Shown piece after piece: positions 7,502 to 13,336 of a stretch of 16,099 nucleotides of DNA (its first letter is position 1; the number at the start of each line of letters is the position of its first letter). The DNA comes from JBOHBN01 sp050698355 (GTDB lineage Bacteria > Actinomycetota > Actinomycetes > Streptosporangiales > WHST01), in NCBI GenBank assembly GCA_050698355.1, contig JBOHBN010000029.1:1-16099 (forward strand), given 5' to 3'. The notes beneath the pieces are model-generated. The model was not told the origin of the DNA. It ran no database searches and saw only the letters and a program-made list of their open reading frames with translations. The translations under genes and the position numbers were made by a program.

Positions 7502-8523
7502 CTGATCAACGCGATGAGAGCAAACGGGTCCCCGTCTGGCTCGTCGTGGTCGTGGCGCTCGCACTCATCCCCGCGAGCATCATGGCGATGACGCTCGGTG
7601 CCCTGCTCGGCGCGGTCGGCGGCAACGACACCGGCGGCGCCGGATCCGTTCGGTGCAAGGGCATCAAGGCCGGAAAGTACGCGAGCTTCTACGAGCAGGT
7701 CCTGGTCGGCGTCAAGGCGCCGGTGACCGGCTCGCACATCACCACGCTCGCCGCATGGCACCAGGCCGAGGGCGGCAGCGCCACCTGGAACCCGTTCAAC
7801 ACGACGCAGCCGGCACCCGGCGCGACCCAGTACAACTCCGTCGGCGTGAAGAACTACCCGAGCCAGCAGGTGGGGATACGCGCGACGATCGAGACGCTCA
7901 CGAACGGCAACTACTCGCACATCCTCGAGGCGCTACGGGCGCAGTCCGTCGACATCCACGCGGTCGCTGGCGCGGTGGACGGCTCTGTGTGGGGCACCAA
8001 GCACATGTCCGACGTCACCCAGAGCTGCACCATCATCCAGGCGGCCGGCAACGTGGACATGTCGGGCTGCCCGAGCCTGCCAGGGCACACGCCGTGGGGT
8101 GGGTACGCGAACGGCGAGATACCCACCAACCGCCCGGACATGGTCCCGCTACCGGCGAGCATGAACGGCGGCTGGCTGCGCTGCGACGCGGGTAAGAGCC
8201 TCATCGCGCTGTCGCAGGCGTTCAAGAAGCACTTCGGGTACCCGATCTCGGTCACCGACTCCTACCGCACCCTCGCCGGGCAGGAGCGGCTCTTCATCGA
8301 GAAGGGTCCCGTGCTCGCGGCCACACCAGGTACGAGCAACCATGGCTGGGGCTGTGCGGTCGATCTGGGGAGCGGCATCAACCAGTTCAAGAGCCCGACG
8401 TTCAACTGGATGAAGCGGCACGCGCCGAAGTACGGCTGGGTGCATCCCGCGTGGGCGGAGAGCAACCCGTTCGAGCCGTGGCACTGGGAGTACCAGAAGT
8501 GCAGCGGGGCCACGGCAGCATGA
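7498..8523 (+). CDS. Membrane-anchored lysozyme-like + VanY-type M15 peptidase fusion
   Basis: This 341-residue cell-wall enzyme probably opens peptidoglycan for the secretion channel, the role CwlT has in ICEBs1. A helix at about 12-40 acts as anchor or signal. Residues about 62-170 resemble a lysozyme/transglycosylase-like domain: AWHQAEGG (86-93, Glu91 a likely catalytic acid), WNPFNTTQPAPGATQYNSVG (97-116) and VGIRATIETL (125-134). Residues about 212-335 are a VanY-type D-Ala-D-Ala carboxypeptidase domain of the M15 family. SYRTLAGQERLF (255-266) and SNHGWGCAVDLG (280-291) give zinc ligands His282 and Asp289. FEPWHWEY (325-332) gives catalytic Glu326 and third ligand His329, the ExxH spacing known from VanX. 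All key residues are present. CwlT pairs a lysozyme domain with NlpC/P60, so the second domain here is a different peptidase. The stop overlaps the next gene as ATGA (8520-8523). Confidence 0.85.
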   Translation: MTDQRDESKRVPVWLVVVVALALIPASIMAMTLGALLGAVGGNDTGGAGSVRCKGIKAGKYASFYEQVLVGVKAPVTGSHITTLAAWHQAEGGSATWNPFNTTQPAPGATQYNSVGVKNYPSQQVGIRATIETLTNGNYSHILEALRAQSVDIHAVAGAVDGSVWGTKHMSDVTQSCTIIQAAGNVDMSGCPSLPGHTPWGGYANGEIPTNRPDMVPLPASMNGGWLRCDAGKSLIALSQAFKKHFGYPISVTDSYRTLAGQERLFIEKGPVLAATPGTSNHGWGCAVDLGSGINQFKSPTFNWMKRHAPKYGWVHPAWAESNPFEPWHWEYQKCSGATAA

Positions 8524-9167
8524 AGCTCTCCACCTTCACGCTCGTTCTGGGCGCCGCGTTCATCCTGCTGATGGGTTCGTGTGGCGCGATGGGCATGTCG
8601 TACGGGCAGGCCGGCGGTGACACCGCTGCGGCCGCGAGCGCGGCGGAGGCCCAGGCGCCCGGACCGCCGAAGGATGACGTCGCTGCGCCGACAACCCGCT
8701 GTGCAGCTGACATCCGGCGGCAGGGCCTGCCCACGCGGTACACCCCGGAGGGACAGAGCCGCTCCAGCCACCTCACGCCGCGCGCGGAGAACGTCAAGCG
8801 GCAGATCGAGAAGAACTTCCCCGGCTACTTCACCGAGGTCGGCGGGTGGCGACCGGGTCCGGACGCGTACAGCGACGACCACGGCTGCGGTCGCGCGCTC
8901 GACGTGATGGTGAGCCACATCGGCAAACGCACGGATGCGGAGCAGAAGGCACACGGGTACGCCATCGCCAAGTGGGCCGAGGACAACGCCCACGTGCTCG
9001 GCGTGCACTACATCATCTTCCAGCAGTGCATCTGGAACGTGCAGCGCGCCGACGAGTCCGGCTGTTCCCGTGTCACCGGCATGAGCGCCAAGGGCTGGCG
9101 AGCCATGGAGGACCGCGGCAGCATCACCCAGAATCACTACGACCACGTACATATCTCGGTGTGGTAG
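8520..9167 (+). CDS. Secreted or lipid-anchored VldE/ARB_07466-like M15-related protein
   Basis: This 215-residue exported protein begins with a short hydrophobic segment (about 5-20) ending LLMGSC, which fits a lipoprotein signal with Cys21 as the lipidated residue. A linker rich in Ala and Pro follows. The C-terminal domain (about 83-215) has the pattern of the ARB_07466/VldE-like domain of M15-related metallopeptidases: SSHLTPRAENVKRQIEKNFP (82-101), GWRPGPDAYSDDHGCGRALD (109-128) with His121 and Asp128 as likely metal ligands, an internal YIIFQQCIWN (164-173), and DHVHISVW (208-215) with His209 and His211. The metal-site pattern is therefore complete. It follows the lysozyme/VanY fusion with an ATGA overlap, so two wall enzymes are produced together. 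An upstream in-frame start (8451) is rejected because it removes the signal and overlaps the previous gene. The cleaved bond is unknown. Confidence 0.78.
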   Translation: MKLSTFTLVLGAAFILLMGSCGAMGMSYGQAGGDTAAAASAAEAQAPGPPKDDVAAPTTRCAADIRRQGLPTRYTPEGQSRSSHLTPRAENVKRQIEKNFPGYFTEVGGWRPGPDAYSDDHGCGRALDVMVSHIGKRTDAEQKAHGYAIAKWAEDNAHVLGVHYIIFQQCIWNVQRADESGCSRVTGMSAKGWRAMEDRGSITQNHYDHVHISVW

Positions 9168-9289
9168 GCGCAAGAGCAAGGAGATGAGGAGCGAGCCGGA
9201 GGTAGGGGCCGCCGGGACAGTGGGTGTGCTGGTTACCTCTTGCAGGCACCTGCCGCAGGCGAGCGAGGAATCGAACGCGAGGCAAGCAC
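9168..9289. other. Gap after the second cell-wall enzyme gene
   Basis: The 122 bases contain no terminator-like hairpin with a T-run and no clear promoter. After the TAG stop at 9165-9167 the same frame stays open for 41 codons to a TGA (9291-9293) that overlaps the ATG of the next gene. No ATG or GTG lies in that stretch, so it is not called as a gene. Confidence 0.4.
9279..9282 (+). promoter_or_regulatory. Ribosome binding site of the one-helix exported protein gene
   Basis: GAGG lies 7 bases before the ATG at 9290. This start places the membrane helix directly after a basic N-terminus; the upstream in-frame start at 9224 would add 22 residues with no ribosome binding site of note. Confidence 0.55.
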
Positions 9290-10027
9290 ATGAGTGACAG
9301 GCAACGGGCACCAGCCAAGCGGCGCCGTGGGCTCTTCCTGGGCATTACCTTCCTGTTACTGCTCTGCCTGCTCACCACGTGTGTCGTGGTCGCGCAGTCC
9401 AGCCGGTACGCCGGCGGCCAGGCCGAGCCCAGCGATCCGCCGGAGCGGGCGTCCATGAGCGGTGCCAGCGAGCCGACAGCAAGCCCGACCCCGTCGGAGA
9501 GCCGACCGGCCGCGACTCCGTGGCGGAAGGTGCACTGGCGCGCCGGCGCGCGGGCGAACCAGATCGTCGGCCTGCACTACCCGCCGAAGCCACCGCCACG
9601 AACGGCCCGCGCCGACCCGCTGCGCGCCGGTATCGCGTTGCTCGCCGCGCTCGACAGCACGAACCCGGCGGCATGGAAGCCGGGACGGAACCCGCTGCGC
9701 CCGTACATGACGGCGCGTCTCGACCGCATCTACACACCGCGAAAGGGTGGCGAGACCGGCTCGACGGGCGGCAAGGCCGAAGGAGGAACGGGCGCGACCA
9801 AGCTGCCGAAGGGGGGCAGCGCGACGTACAGGTTCTACTGCTACGTGCCTGATGGCCACACCCGCTCCGAGGTGACGGTCGCGTGCGGCTACCACGTGCG
9901 GGTGGAAAGCGCGTCCGGGAAGCTCTACCGCGAGGACACCGGCCCGCAGCAGCAGCTCACGGTCAAGCGGGGCGACGACGGCTGGCGGGTCGCCCGGATC
10001 GGCTCGGCGACGCGGGTCGGCGACTGA
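9290..10027 (+). CDS. One-helix exported protein with possible NTF2-like domain
   Basis: The 245-residue product is not recognised with certainty. It has a basic N-terminus (RAPAKRRRG, 6-14), one membrane helix (about 15-36), a Pro/Ser linker (about 40-78), and an exported part. Residues about 110-145 are helical (LRAGIALLAALDSTNPAAW), followed by a Gly-rich loop (152-177). The C-terminal strands, GGSATYRFYCYVPDG (175-189), SEVTVACGYHVRVESASGKL (193-212) and QQQLTVKRGDDGWRVARIG (220-238), give the outline of an NTF2-like/VirB8-type fold. Cys184 and Cys199 could form a disulfide. The layout resembles a short version of the TcpC-like protein encoded at the left of the window, so it may be a second periphery subunit of the channel. 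Codon 23 is TTA (9356-9358). Function is inferred only. Confidence 0.7.
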   Translation: MSDRQRAPAKRRRGLFLGITFLLLLCLLTTCVVVAQSSRYAGGQAEPSDPPERASMSGASEPTASPTPSESRPAATPWRKVHWRAGARANQIVGLHYPPKPPPRTARADPLRAGIALLAALDSTNPAAWKPGRNPLRPYMTARLDRIYTPRKGGETGSTGGKAEGGTGATKLPKGGSATYRFYCYVPDGHTRSEVTVACGYHVRVESASGKLYREDTGPQQQLTVKRGDDGWRVARIGSATRVGD

Positions 10028-10048
10028 TGCACGTCCTAAGGTATCGGC

Positions 10049-10053
10049 GGAGG
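10049..10053 (+). promoter_or_regulatory. Strong ribosome binding site of the 54-residue gene
   Basis: GGAGG (within a longer GGAGGGGAG run to 10057) lies 7 bases before the ATG at 10061. It is among the best ribosome binding sites in the window and is the main support for the small gene that follows. Confidence 0.7.
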
Positions 10054-10060
10054 GGAGACC

Positions 10061-10225
10061 ATGCTCATCGCTCGACCGCTACGTGACCTCGGCACGCACC
10101 GGTTAACCCGGGTGCTCGAGCCGGAGACGCTCAGCGGGAACGCGGTGTTCGCCTGGTGTCACCTGCGGGGTGACGAGCGAGCGTTCCACCTCGGTCGCAT
10201 GCTCGCCGCGGAGCCGAGCCCATGA
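10061..10225 (+). CDS. Small 54-residue hypothetical protein coupled to the J-domain gene
   Basis: This short gene encodes MLIARPLRDLGTHRLTRVLE (1-20) followed by PETLSGNAVFAWCHLRGDER and a short helix ending in LAAEPSP. It is a soluble peptide with many Arg and Leu residues and no membrane helix, and it is not recognised. Three things support it: a strong GGAGG ribosome binding site at the right distance, a stop that overlaps the start of the J-domain gene as ATGA (10222-10225), and the fact that it fills a gap in an otherwise tightly packed operon. Codon 15 is TTA (10103-10105). A short stem (10158-10163 with 10169-10174, GTCACC/GGTGAC) lies inside the gene. It may be a partner or regulator of the J-domain protein, or a coupling leader. 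Confidence 0.6.
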   Translation: MLIARPLRDLGTHRLTRVLEPETLSGNAVFAWCHLRGDERAFHLGRMLAAEPSP

Positions 10226-11475
10226 CGCGGTCGGTGACCCCGGACTACTACGAGCTCCTCGGCGTCTCCCGGGACGCAGACGCGGCGGCCATCACCCAGG
10301 CGTACCGCAGGGCGGCCCGCTCCTCGCATCCCGACACGGGCGGCAATGCCGGCATGTTCCGGCTCCTCCAGGTGGCGTACGAGACGCTGGCCGATCCGGC
10401 TGCGAGGCGCGCCTACGACGCCACGCTCGACGACACGGGCGACGCGGCGGCGGACGATGGCGACGCGGACGCTGTCCACGCGCAATGGACGTTCGCCGAC
10501 GGCACCTCGCGCAGCGCCGTCTTCGACCCGGACGAGCTGTCGTGGTGGTCCGAGGTCGATCCCGAGGCATCACCGCGGGTCGTGCCGCCCTACCGGCAGG
10601 GAGCGTGGCCGGCGGCCATCGCCGTGGCCGCCTTCCTCCTTTGCACCGCGGCGATGCTCGCCAGCAGCGTGGTCGCCGCCGCCCTGGCCGTCGCGCTCGC
10701 CGCGCTCGTCGGCAGCGCGTACCGGCGGGGAAGGACAGGCGCCGAGCACCCGGCGGTCGAGGTCGCGGCGACCATCGTCGTTCTGTGCGGCGCGGGCGCC
10801 TACCTCTACTTCGGACCACCGGTCGTCGCCCCGGTGCTCGGTGCCGCGTCGTTCGCGGCGATGGTTGTTGCAGCGGTGCTCGCGTACCGCTACGGCTCCG
10901 GCCGGCGTCTTGACCAGGTTGCCGACGAGGAAGCGGTAGCGATGGTCGAGTACGGGACACCCGGCACCGGCACCCAAGCGGACAATGACGCCGTAGGGCA
11001 GCGGATCGGTGCCGACACGGTATGGATGCTCACCGCCCTGCCGGGCACGCGTGTGTTCCACGGTCTGCGCATCCCCGGTCGTTCCGGGACGCTCGACCAT
11101 GCCGTCGTCTGCGGGCGCCGGGTGGCACTCGTCAACTCCCGGTACTGGGAGCCCGGACGGTACGCGTGGACCCCGCACTGCACGCTCCTTCGCGACGGGA
11201 AGCACTTCGCAGGCGGCGATGTGCGCCTCGGCGACGCGGTCTCCGCGTACGCGGGCATCGGCGGAAAGGCGGTGGAGGTACGCGGGTACATGCTGGTCGC
11301 GCCGTCCCGGCCAGGGCGGGTGCTGGCAGCGACCGGCGCGGGCGGCACGGTAACCGTCGGTGACCCGCTCGCGGTCGTGGAGGCCATCGGTGCGTGGTTC
11401 CGCGGCTCCGCCGACTCCGACTTGGTGGATCGCCGGTTGCTGGTGCGGATGTACGAGCGGCGGGTGGTCCGATGA
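10222..11475 (+). CDS. J-domain / four-helix membrane / NERD-like fusion protein
   Basis: The 417-residue product joins three parts. Residues 7-70 are a complete J-domain: YYELLGVSRDADAAAITQAY (9-28), the essential HPD at 36-38, and FRLLQVAYETLADPAARRAYD (46-66). Such domains recruit and stimulate Hsp70 (DnaK). Residues about 129-222 form four membrane helices in two pairs. The C-terminal part (about 257-400) has the pattern of a nuclease-related domain (NERD): AVGQRIGADTVWMLTALPG (257-275), VFHGLRIPGRSGTLDHAVV (278-296) and RRVALVNSRYW (299-309). Asp292 matches the conserved Asp of that family, but the usual acidic-x-Lys motif after the next strand reads Asn305-Ser306-Arg307, so nuclease activity is doubtful. 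The start is fixed by an ATGA overlap with the small gene upstream, with GGAG 8 bases before it. The stop overlaps the next gene as ATGA. The J-domain is sure; the NERD-like call is moderate. Confidence 0.8.
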   Translation: MTRSVTPDYYELLGVSRDADAAAITQAYRRAARSSHPDTGGNAGMFRLLQVAYETLADPAARRAYDATLDDTGDAAADDGDADAVHAQWTFADGTSRSAVFDPDELSWWSEVDPEASPRVVPPYRQGAWPAAIAVAAFLLCTAAMLASSVVAAALAVALAALVGSAYRRGRTGAEHPAVEVAATIVVLCGAGAYLYFGPPVVAPVLGAASFAAMVVAAVLAYRYGSGRRLDQVADEEAVAMVEYGTPGTGTQADNDAVGQRIGADTVWMLTALPGTRVFHGLRIPGRSGTLDHAVVCGRRVALVNSRYWEPGRYAWTPHCTLLRDGKHFAGGDVRLGDAVSAYAGIGGKAVEVRGYMLVAPSRPGRVLAATGAGGTVTVGDPLAVVEAIGAWFRGSADSDLVDRRLLVRMYERRVVR

Positions 11476-11789
11476 ACTCCGACCACGGCGACAATCGCGA
11501 CGGCAACCGTGGCGACAACGAGGTCTGGGAGAACCTCGTCCTCTTCGTCGTGCTCGGTGGGCTGGCGGTGTTCGGCTACCGCAAGGTCAAGCCCGTCATC
11601 GAGGGCTGGCTGCGGCAACACGGCATACAGCTCGACGAGGTGGTCCACTCGCTCGGCTCGGTATCGATCTCGCTGGATCGGGTGATCGACATCGCCGCAC
11701 TGGTTCTCGGGCTGTTCCTGCTCATCACCGTGCTGGTGGCCTGGCACCGCTTCCGCAGTAGGCGCCGCAAGCACCGCCGGGTCTGGTAA
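11472..11789 (+). CDS. Small two-helix membrane protein, unknown
   Basis: The 105-residue product begins with a polar, Asp/Asn/Gly-rich stretch (1-17), has a helix at about 20-38 (ENLVLFVVLGGLAVFGYRK), a charged linker of about 30 residues, a second helix at about 73-92 (DIAALVLGLFLLITVLVAWH), and a strongly basic C-terminus (FRSRRRKHRRVW). The basic tail suggests that both ends lie in the cytoplasm. It is not recognised. The start at 11472 overlaps the stop of the J-domain gene as ATGA, so the two proteins are probably made together and may form a complex. An upstream in-frame start (11394) lies well inside the J-domain gene and is rejected. The operon appears to end here. Confidence 0.75.
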   Translation: MNSDHGDNRDGNRGDNEVWENLVLFVVLGGLAVFGYRKVKPVIEGWLRQHGIQLDEVVHSLGSVSISLDRVIDIAALVLGLFLLITVLVAWHRFRSRRRKHRRVW

Positions 11790-11928
11790 CGGACCGGGCT
11801 TGGGTGGATCATGATCACATAGAGCACCTGCCGGGAGAGATCTGTGGAGGCAGCCGGGCGACTGGGGCTGGCGGGAGGCGGACCCTTGCTACCGTCGGTA
11901 GTGACAAGCAGGGATACTCGGGGATGCG
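11790..11928. promoter_or_regulatory. Intergenic region before the MinD-like/FtsK-like pair
   Basis: This 139-base stretch is the largest gap without any plausible gene in the window and probably holds the promoter of the second gene group. It contains a 10-bp palindrome GATCATGATC (11807-11816) and the inverted repeat at 11889-11901, listed separately. A -10-like GATACT lies at 11913-11918, 10 bases before the ATG, which would fit a very short leader, but no -35 at the right distance is clear. No terminator with a T-run is seen after the preceding gene. Confidence 0.45.
11889..11901. promoter_or_regulatory. Inverted repeat, candidate operator
   Basis: CTACCG and CGGTAG flank a single central T, giving a perfect 13-base inverted repeat. 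It ends 27 bases before the ATG at 11929 and just upstream of a -10-like GATACT. The position suits a repressor binding site or a small site bound by the MinD/ParA-like protein or its partner. Binding is inferred from symmetry and location only. Confidence 0.45.
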
Positions 11929-13314
11929 ATGATGGACAGCGCTGAGCAGCCGGAACCGGACCCGCTGCACGCCGCGGAGGCAGAGGCGGAGGAGGCACCC
12001 GACTCGCCCGACGCGGACGAGGCAGGGCCGTTCTCCGCCGCACCCCTGCACACACTCGATGACTGGGGCGAGCCCGAGGCGCCGCCAGGGCCACCGTGGG
12101 CCCAGCACCGGCCCCCGCAGGGCGACAACCCGGACGCTGCCGAGTCCGCGGAGGCTCCGCAACCTCCACGAGGCGACGGCCAGTTCGGCCGGGACCGCGA
12201 ACCCTCGCAGGAGGGCGGACGGCACGCGAACCCCACTTGGACGTACGAGCAACCCGGTCAGGCGCCCCCGCCGGGGTGGGGACAGGATCAGCATGCCGTC
12301 GACTGGGGCGACCAGCAGCACGTCGGGCCACCCTGGTCGGGTTCGCCGGCGGGCCCGGGTGAGCAGGGACAGGCGGAACGGCCGCCGCTGCACAACCCCT
12401 TCCTCGAGCAGGCACACAGCGTCCCGCACACCGGCATGCGCCGGCTGGTCTACCGCGCCACGTTCGGCACGCTGAACCTCGGCCCGTCGCCCGGCGAGCA
12501 GGCCGCACGCGTACGGAGGCAACGCGTGCGGTCACAGCTGCACGGTTCGTGGCGCATCGTCGTGATGAGCATCAAGGGCGGGGTCGGCAAGACGACGACG
12601 GCGGCCATGCTCGGCCGTACGCTGGCGGAGTGGCGCGGCGACCGTGTCGTCGCGCTCGATACCAACCCCGATATGGGCACGCTCGGCGACCGGCTCGTCG
12701 GTGCGACCGACGAGACCGTACGCGGCCTGCTCGCGCACGAGGCGCGCGCGCCGATCAACCAGGTCGCGGAGGTGAACAGGTTCACCAACCTCGCCGGACG
12801 CCTGCACGTGCTCGCCAACGAGCAGGACCCGGCTGTGAGCGAGGATTTCACCGGCGAGGAGTACCAGACGACGCTCGGCATCCTCGAGCGGTTCTACAAC
12901 GTGATCATCGCCGACTGCGGCACCGGAGTGCTGCGTCCCTGGGTGCGGGAGATGCTGGCGCTGGCCAACACCCTCGTCGTGGTGGCCGAGCCCAAGGGCG
13001 ACGCCGCGACCCGCGCGGCCGGCACGCTCGACTGGATCGAGCAGCACGGGTTCCGCGACCTCGTCGCCCGCTCCGTCGCGGTGATCAACTACCGCAGCCC
13101 CACGCCGAAGAGCCTCGACGTCGCCGCGCTCAACAGCTTCTTCGGCCAACGGTGCCGGGCGGTACGCGCGATCCGGTACGACGAGCACCTCGACCTCGGC
13201 GTGCAGATCCAGTACGAGCCCATCCCGGACGCGCCGTCGGAGGCGTACGTCGCCGACACCACCAAGGAGGACTACCTGGAGCTCGCCGCGACGATCGCCG
13301 ACGAGTTCCGGTGA
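11929..13314 (+). CDS. MinD/ParA-type ATPase with long Pro/acidic N-terminus
   Basis: The 461-residue protein has a disordered N-terminal half (about 1-165), rich in Pro, Glu, Asp, Gln and Gly, then a basic stretch (RVRRQRVRSQL) and a P-loop ATPase domain of the MinD/ParA/SIMIBI class. The deviant Walker A is IKGGVGKTT (215-223), with both signature lysines (Lys216, Lys221). VVALDTNPDMGTLGDRL (240-256) follows, and NVIIADCGTGV is the Walker B strand. These proteins dimerise on ATP and position cargo on membranes or nucleoid. Together with a long Pro-rich N-terminus and a multi-module FtsK-like neighbour, the layout recalls EspI of ESX-1 as much as plasmid ParA. No ParB-like gene is visible. 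The start is ATG 11929 or 11932; GGGGA at 11920-11924 is better spaced for the second. The next gene starts 22 bases downstream. Confidence 0.85.
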   Translation: MMDSAEQPEPDPLHAAEAEAEEAPDSPDADEAGPFSAAPLHTLDDWGEPEAPPGPPWAQHRPPQGDNPDAAESAEAPQPPRGDGQFGRDREPSQEGGRHANPTWTYEQPGQAPPPGWGQDQHAVDWGDQQHVGPPWSGSPAGPGEQGQAERPPLHNPFLEQAHSVPHTGMRRLVYRATFGTLNLGPSPGEQAARVRRQRVRSQLHGSWRIVVMSIKGGVGKTTTAAMLGRTLAEWRGDRVVALDTNPDMGTLGDRLVGATDETVRGLLAHEARAPINQVAEVNRFTNLAGRLHVLANEQDPAVSEDFTGEEYQTTLGILERFYNVIIADCGTGVLRPWVREMLALANTLVVVAEPKGDAATRAAGTLDWIEQHGFRDLVARSVAVINYRSPTPKSLDVAALNSFFGQRCRAVRAIRYDEHLDLGVQIQYEPIPDAPSEAYVADTTKEDYLELAATIADEFR

Positions 13315-13325
13315 GCGGGAGTCTC

Positions 13326-13330
13326 GGGGA
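13326..13330 (+). promoter_or_regulatory. Ribosome binding site of the FtsK-like gene
   Basis: GGGGA lies 6 bases before the GTG at 13337. The earlier GTG at 13311 runs into a stop after nine codons, so this site fixes the start. Confidence 0.6.
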
Positions 13331-13336
13331 CAAGAC

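Noticed and set aside
11394..11471. Upstream in-frame start for the 105-residue membrane protein
   Set aside because: It lies inside the coding end of the J-domain gene. The ATG at 11472 matches the ATGA pattern of the operon.
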